Shown one piece after another: positions 60,201 through 64,000 of a stretch of DNA of 64,000 nucleotides; within the stretch, counting starts at the first letter, position 1, and the number at the start of each line of letters is the position of its first letter. The position numbers and the translations under genes are program-made. Source of the stretch: an uncultured Flavobacteriaceae bacterium (GTDB lineage: Bacteria > Bacteroidota > Bacteroidia > Flavobacteriales > Flavobacteriaceae); assembly GCA_943788695.1 (NCBI GenBank), contig CALSRG010000001.1, forward strand, positions 62,001 to 126,000, given 5' to 3'. The notes beneath the pieces were generated by a model, which was not told where the DNA came from, searched no databases, and was given only the letters and a program-made list of their open reading frames with translations.

Positions 60201-62276
60201 ATTATTGTCATAAATACCATCGAAATTGGTGTCAATCAGTAATTGGTTGTCTGGGTTTAAAACTGTTACTGTTTGATCGTATGGGACACTAATTATGAAT
60301 TGCTCGTTGTCATCTAAACCAGCAAGATATCCCGAAATAGGAGCTGCTTGAGAGAGTGTAAAACTGGTTGGCGTAGTAAAAATCAGTTCAATAGAAGTCG
60401 CACTTCCAGATTGGACTGATGTCGGTGAACTCGCACCCAAGACAATGCTTTGATCAGAGAATCCAATTGCGGGTGTGGCTATTGTATTTGAAGTAGAATT
60501 GGAAAAAACACTGCTAAAAAACGATCCTGAAGGGCTTGACAAATCCATAGTAACATTACAATCTGCCTCATTTAAATTGAGAATGCCATCATTATCCAAA
60601 TCTACATCCAAATTGTCATTCACCCCATCATCATCATAATCACCCGAGCAATTACTCACTGGTATAATATCGGAAAGAATTGTATCACAGTCTGTAATCA
60701 CGCCCTCTAACTGATAAAAACCTGGAGCTGTTGGAGTCATTGAAACATTCGTTTCTCCTGCAATGGCAATATCATTGTAGTACCATTGATATGAATCAAA
60801 ACTGGACGAACTACTCAAGTCAAGAAAGACGTTTGGGATACATAAATTTGTCAATTGTCCGTCCAAAGGCAAAGAAGTTATTTCGGGCTTGAAAATAAAA
60901 CCTGAATAAAACCCTCCCAAAGCAGCTGCACCATTTGCTCCAAAATAAGATACATAGATCTGTCCATCAGACGTAACGGTCACATTGCCTGTTAAATTAT
61001 TGGATAAATAGGATACGAAATTGGCATTTCCTAGTACTGGTAGGGAAGCGGTCAACAGTATGCCATTGACATAAACATCAGCACCAGTTTCAGCAACAAT
61101 TGTGATGCCGCCATTAAAACTTGCACTGCCTGTTCCAGTATGATCAATATCTGGAATTAAATCGATGCTTTGAGGTGTTTTACAGTTGATTGGTGGTACA
61201 AAAAAAAGCTCTTGGTTCGGCTCGCTTGCTGTTCCTCCAACACCTTGGTAAGCAAAGGCAGTTTTTGAAGTCCATACGTACATGTTTCCACCCGCAGATT
61301 GAGGTGAATAAAATGCGCCCGAAATACTTACATACTCACCTGCTGAAAGTGTTGCTAATAAGGTTCCGTTACTATCATTTCCATGTAACCACACTTCGGT
61401 ATCGTCGAAGTGAGCCACGATCAAAGGGCGCTCTATAGCATCATAACCATTTCCACGAATAAAAATATATTCACTAAAGGCTTGACCATCTACCGCAATG
61501 GTCTCCAAGGGTGCAATTTGATCAATCCCTGCGTCTCTTCCCGACCCCACATCATTACTTCCATTAAAAGAACCGCAATTAACAACTACTGGTTTGTCGG
61601 CATCAACCAGAGCGCCAATCAAACCATCGCGATTGTCAGAAGCTGTTTTTGGTTCTACAGCAAAAACAAGGGTTTCTCCGGCTTGAAGTACCGCACTTGA
61701 TGGTGTATCATTAAGGACAACCAACCCCGCCGGTAAATCAGTAATCGAAATCGCCGTATTGTTTTCTGTGGCCATAATGGCCATAAAATTTAGATAGTCG
61801 TTTTCTGTACCATTAAAAGTTTTGAGGTTGGTGAAGGATCCAATTCTAAAAGTATTTCCCATAGCTGACAGTCCTTTGGAAACGATAGAACCGGCTTGAT
61901 TTGAATTCCCCGCAATTAGTCTAACTGAAACAAAAATAGGCTCATCAGCCTGAATAATATAGCCTTTGTTTGAATAAACAGTTCCAGTATTTAAAGGATT
62001 TGCAATAAATTGGGTGTTATCTCCTGAACCCACTAAAATTTCTAACGGCGAGGAATTTGAAACAGAGTAATCGGTTGATAAGCCACCTACCTCAGTGACA
62101 TGGACGTTAAATACAGAGCTACTCGGCGTAGAAATCTGTATAAACTGATCACCGGGCGTCGCATTGCCATTATTGGCTACTGTAATGGGTGGGATAAAAT
62201 GGGTTTTACTGAGTTGCGCCCATGATGTAGCGCATGTCAAGAAAAAAAACAGAACAATTCGAGATTTTATCATCAT
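57198..62276 (-). CDS. Giant T9SS-secreted surface protein (IgGFc-binding-like domain, CHU_C sorting domain)
   Basis: 1692 residues. Signal peptide (KSRIVLFFFLTCATSWA). Residues about 25-465 resemble the IgGFc-binding-protein N-terminal domain (repeated beta blocks, e.g. QADEPIFVSVRLIAGNSN and ADKPVVVNCGSFNGSN). Around 545-930 are calcium-type thrombospondin-3 repeats (D-x-D-x-D-G: DYDDDGVNDNLDVDLD, DSDQDGIYDVIESG, LDSDNDGIFDLIEAG). From 980 are several Ig-like/PKD-type modules. The last ~90 residues (ITPNGDGYNDVWMIQG, IFDRFGKLI, WDGTYNG, YWYRVEM, GHFTLKR) are the gliding-motility-associated CHU_C type B sorting domain. Needs the T9SS for export. No internal frameshift. Confidence 0.93.
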   Translation of the reverse strand: MMIKSRIVLFFFLTCATSWAQLSKTHFIPPITVANNGNATPGDQFIQISTPSSSVFNVHVTEVGGLSTDYSVSNSSPLEILVGSGDNTQFIANPLNTGTVYSNKGYIIQADEPIFVSVRLIAGNSNQAGSIVSKGLSAMGNTFRIGSFTNLKTFNGTENDYLNFMAIMATENNTAISITDLPAGLVVLNDTPSSAVLQAGETLVFAVEPKTASDNRDGLIGALVDADKPVVVNCGSFNGSNDVGSGRDAGIDQIAPLETIAVDGQAFSEYIFIRGNGYDAIERPLIVAHFDDTEVWLHGNDSNGTLLATLSAGEYVSISGAFYSPQSAGGNMYVWTSKTAFAYQGVGGTASEPNQELFFVPPINCKTPQSIDLIPDIDHTGTGSASFNGGITIVAETGADVYVNGILLTASLPVLGNANFVSYLSNNLTGNVTVTSDGQIYVSYFGANGAAALGGFYSGFIFKPEITSLPLDGQLTNLCIPNVFLDLSSSSSFDSYQWYYNDIAIAGETNVSMTPTAPGFYQLEGVITDCDTILSDIIPVSNCSGDYDDDGVNDNLDVDLDNDGILNLNEADCNVTMDLSSPSGSFFSSVFSNSTSNTIATPAIGFSDQSIVLGASSPTSVQSGSATSIELIFTTPTSFTLSQAAPISGYLAGLDDNEQFIISVPYDQTVTVLNPDNQLLIDTNFDGIYDNNIESYTGFEIRCKLNMASLAEGDGTFSFRSHLADGVTISYQNFDTSDNFVAFVFSDLCHAIDSDNDAVADWFDLDSDQDGIYDVIESGNSILGYLDGMLIFDTTNDSNDDGAHDLVIVPIDSDADEVPNHLDLDSDNDGIFDLIEAGGLMLLDGDLNGQIDPTILDNDNNGTADIAFQSEPFDSNTDGQFDFVSLDSDGDGCYDADEAGYTATSGIINGNAINPLNGTVSASDGYVIPLDANADGVFDYTQFVEVTNEPFVNPLEVCENSDIEITAILSATSSSFDAVIWEYSIDNGLTWFSLLETAGVFENIDTPVLSLLNIQTNLEGYQLRPRFERLDYTCDYFYGSSLSLIVNPIPVVEPSVLLYQCDDDTDGLITYNITEANELISTNYQLETFTYYYSSLAAQLADATLEITNPETYENLPNPNTSDPNQIYVRITSNTGCISFSQMTLLVSTTQIPSGFSIPVYYECFDESDDQTTFDFSDATALVLDNFPINQPLSVSYYTTYEDALSELNSILDPSNFNLTGIQNSQIWLRVDSLIDNACVGIGQYINLEVLPLPLVETIPELDFCIDQGSVAVIDLASNFDAIILGSQLSSQFSVSYFQTEFDALSSSNQIINITNSGAQVVIFGRIENTSSGCFRITPVKLNFIDNPIAHTISAFNICDIDADDSYVFDTSTLEIDVLNGQTDVTIAYFDENGNPLIDLNGVPVQSPFPSNFETNSQTITAVVSNGLCPDAATSIVFEINPSTTFSVDDTVICDGIPETVILHLDFPSISYNYKWLRPDGTMLTTTVNTLNVNLPGNYEVTVSNQNGSCPTSAQFEVSVSQSPMISVDDITVIEASSNNSIFINELSLGSANYQFMLVDQSGEVIAPYQDEGYFDQLLGGIYTLFVRDDYLCSETSIDIPILNFPLFITPNGDGYNDVWMIQGITNDQFRSGFMYIFDRFGKLIKSMSIFDYWDGTYNGANMPTSDYWYRVEMVKFDGSILTRQGHFTLKR

Positions 62277-62358
62277 GTAAATTTCGCATTGATTGTGCTA
62301 AAATTTGGGCGAGGAATTAAACTGTTATAATTAGGTGCTACACTTATTCTTAGTCTTT

Positions 62359-64000
62359 CTACAATTCATATCGAAGACGGAAGGTTACAAAACGGGGCTG
62401 AATAAAATATTCTGTTCTGCTAATAGAAATATTACCCGCGTTATTTGAAACTTGAGATCGCGTATCAAGCAAGTTGGTTGCTTTAATTTCATATTCCCAA
62501 TTACTATCTTTCTTTTTATAAGCTAAACTGGCATCCCAAAAATCAAATTGATTGATGCTTTGAGGATTTTCAAATTTGTTCAACGTATAGTTCGTTGAAA
62601 AGGTTATCGACTTCAAAATATAAGCATCTACATTAACAGACGGCGCTTTAGTGAAAGATCTTTGTTTTGCAGATCCCAAGTCATTGTCTGAAATACTGTA
62701 GCGATATCCCAATTCTACATTTGGTGCTGTTTTGAAGTTGGTACGGACTTCAGCACGATAGGTTTGAGAATAGTTCTCATTTACCGATACTCTATCTTGG
62801 ATAAACTGATTAAATTTTGAATAACTAAATTGGCTATTCAATGTACCTCTAATTTTGCCAAAGGTTCGTTGATAACGACCAGAGGCGCTCAAAGATTCGT
62901 CAGCATACCCTGAATTAAATGGCGAACTTGATGCAATAACGCTATTGAAGTTTGTACGGTTTCGAATATTGTCAACACTTTTATTGTAATTAATGTTAGC
63001 AAAGATGTTTGTATAATTAAATAAATTGAAACTGTAATAAGACAATCTAGCATTGTGAGATAATGCGTTTTCCAAATCTGCAGTGCCACTAAAAAATGAA
63101 TTATAATTATTCATGACCAAACCTAAAGCCAATCGAGACACATCTGTAAATTGGGTTTGCATTCTATAGTCGAAAGTAATTTGTTCGCTTTTTTTAAGCT
63201 GCATAAGAACGTTTAGTTGAGGCAATGCTCTAAAGAATTTTTGGTCAAAAGCACTACCAAATTGTGTGTTTGAATTACCAAATGCGTGCAACGATACCCC
63301 TGGCGATAAGGTGAAAATACCAGATTTTAAACGATAAGCCATGCCTAAATAAACATCACTAAAGCGGTAATCAATGTCATTCGAATCCGACACATCACTA
63401 TCAATAGGGGTTGGGTCGAATATCGCACCAGAATCTAGGGTTTGAAACAAATCCGACTGAAATTGTTGACGGCTTAATAGAGTTCCAAACGAAAAATTCA
63501 AATTACTTTTTTGATTTAAAATATAAAAATAATCAAGTTTCGCATCAAGTTGATTGGTCTTCAACCGTTTATTTTGATTGGCTTGATAATTCAATTGGTT
63601 TGGATCAAAGCCTAATCCCATTGCCGTGTTATCATAGGCCTCTTTATTGTCCAAAATAGCGCTATAAACCGGATCTTCGTCGCTTATTAAATGCTGAGCC
63701 TCTAATGCAAAAATATTTTTTTCATCTAAAGTGTAATAATAGTTGAGATTCTGATTGATGCTAAACGGTTTCACCCCTTCAATTTGGGTATTTGTTCCTA
63801 AAACAGATGAAGCGACATTTTGGGTTTGATTTTCCTGAGAAGTACGACCTAAAATATCATAATCCATTTGATTATTAGCATTTGGCTTATAGGTACTGCT
63901 GAGTTTTAATAATGCCAGATCACTCTGCTGAACGGTTCGAGATTCTGTCGATTCGTTTGGTATTCCAAGTTCAACATCTGTATAAATACGGTCATTATTT
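62359..64000 (-). CDS. Outer-membrane beta-barrel protein (TonB-dependent-receptor-like), 5' truncated by window edge
   Basis: The frame runs from the stop at 62359 to the window edge at 64000 without interruption (547 codons seen); the inner ATG at 63867 is not the real start. The sequence has the alternating aromatic/polar strands of a large beta-barrel (NLNYYYTLDEKNIFALEAQ, TFDYRMQTQFTD, NANINYNKS-type strands) and ends in strands reading YFIQPRFVTFRLRYEL. This fits the C-terminal barrel of flavobacterial TonB-dependent receptors with carboxypeptidase-like N-terminal domain, which cannot be seen. Gap of 82 bases to the T9SS protein gene on the same strand suggests one unit. Confidence 0.65.
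   Translation of the reverse strand, partial: NNDRIYTDVELGIPNESTESRTVQQSDLALLKLSSTYKPNANNQMDYDILGRTSQENQTQNVASSVLGTNTQIEGVKPFSINQNLNYYYTLDEKNIFALEAQHLISDEDPVYSAILDNKEAYDNTAMGLGFDPNQLNYQANQNKRLKTNQLDAKLDYFYILNQKSNLNFSFGTLLSRQQFQSDLFQTLDSGAIFDPTPIDSDVSDSNDIDYRFSDVYLGMAYRLKSGIFTLSPGVSLHAFGNSNTQFGSAFDQKFFRALPQLNVLMQLKKSEQITFDYRMQTQFTDVSRLALGLVMNNYNSFFSGTADLENALSHNARLSYYSFNLFNYTNIFANINYNKSVDNIRNRTNFNSVIASSSPFNSGYADESLSASGRYQRTFGKIRGTLNSQFSYSKFNQFIQDRVSVNENYSQTYRAEVRTNFKTAPNVELGYRYSISDNDLGSAKQRSFTKAPSVNVDAYILKSITFSTNYTLNKFENPQSINQFDFWDASLAYKKKDSNWEYEIKATNLLDTRSQVSNNAGNISISRTEYFIQPRFVTFRLRYEL

Noticed and set aside
59400..60650. Tandem DNA repeats or a CRISPR-like array in the T9SS protein gene
   Set aside because: Repeated DxDxDG peptide units give a repeat look at protein level, but the DNA units are diverged and in-frame; no regular spacer-repeat pattern.

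Overview
The window reads as the chromosome of a low-GC member of the Bacteroidota, most likely a marine Flavobacteriaceae. The evidence is genus-level gene content and order: gliding / type IX secretion genes (gldA, gldB, gldC, gldK, gldL, gldM, gldN), a T9SS-sorted giant surface protein, TAnnTTTG promoters with almost no Shine-Dalgarno signal, and the flavobacterial orders miaB-sigma54 activator-lptE-TPR-secG-groESL, mreBCD-mrdA-rodA, and pheA-aminotransferase-DAHP synthase/chorismate mutase-rsgA-dtd-mazG-aroA-queA-rlmN.

Region 1-4,860 is the right end of a broken integrative element. It holds a ParB-like/DNA methyltransferase fusion, a divergent polymerase-like gene, a small helix-turn-helix-type ORF without a start, and a tyrosine integrase, nearly all interrupted by single-base frameshifts. 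The element abuts an initiator tRNA-Met that is cut exactly at the end of its anticodon loop, while the tRNA promoter is still present.

Region 4,970-21,430 holds a divergent pair (MORN/retropepsin-like protein and VWA-OmpA protein), an ABC-F ATPase, the gldKLMN operon, an arginase-fold protein that has lost metal ligands, topA, an M28 peptidase and a membrane protein. gldK and gldL are intact, but gldM and gldN carry several indels each. Because no nonsense substitutions are seen and the protein sequence stays good across each frame change, this is either very recent decay or local sequence error; an intact T9SS substrate at 57,198-62,276 argues for the latter.

Region 21,500-30,300 holds miaB, a sigma-54 activator, lptE, secG and groESL, the last with a possible -24/-12 promoter next to an inverted repeat, followed by small redox and metal genes. 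Region 30,700-42,614 is purH, the rod-shape operon, gldBC, nadE, a response regulator and dnaG.

Region 43,600-53,100 is a long minus-strand run for isoprenoid, tRNA/rRNA modification and aromatic amino acid synthesis. At its head, in front of pheA, is the most striking element of the window: a 21-codon leader peptide containing the run FYFNYYFF, followed by mutually exclusive antiterminator and terminator hairpins. This is a textbook-style Phe/Tyr transcription attenuator. metK carries a compact SAM-I-like riboswitch. The right end is a T9SS adhesin-like protein and a partial outer-membrane beta-barrel gene cut by the window edge.
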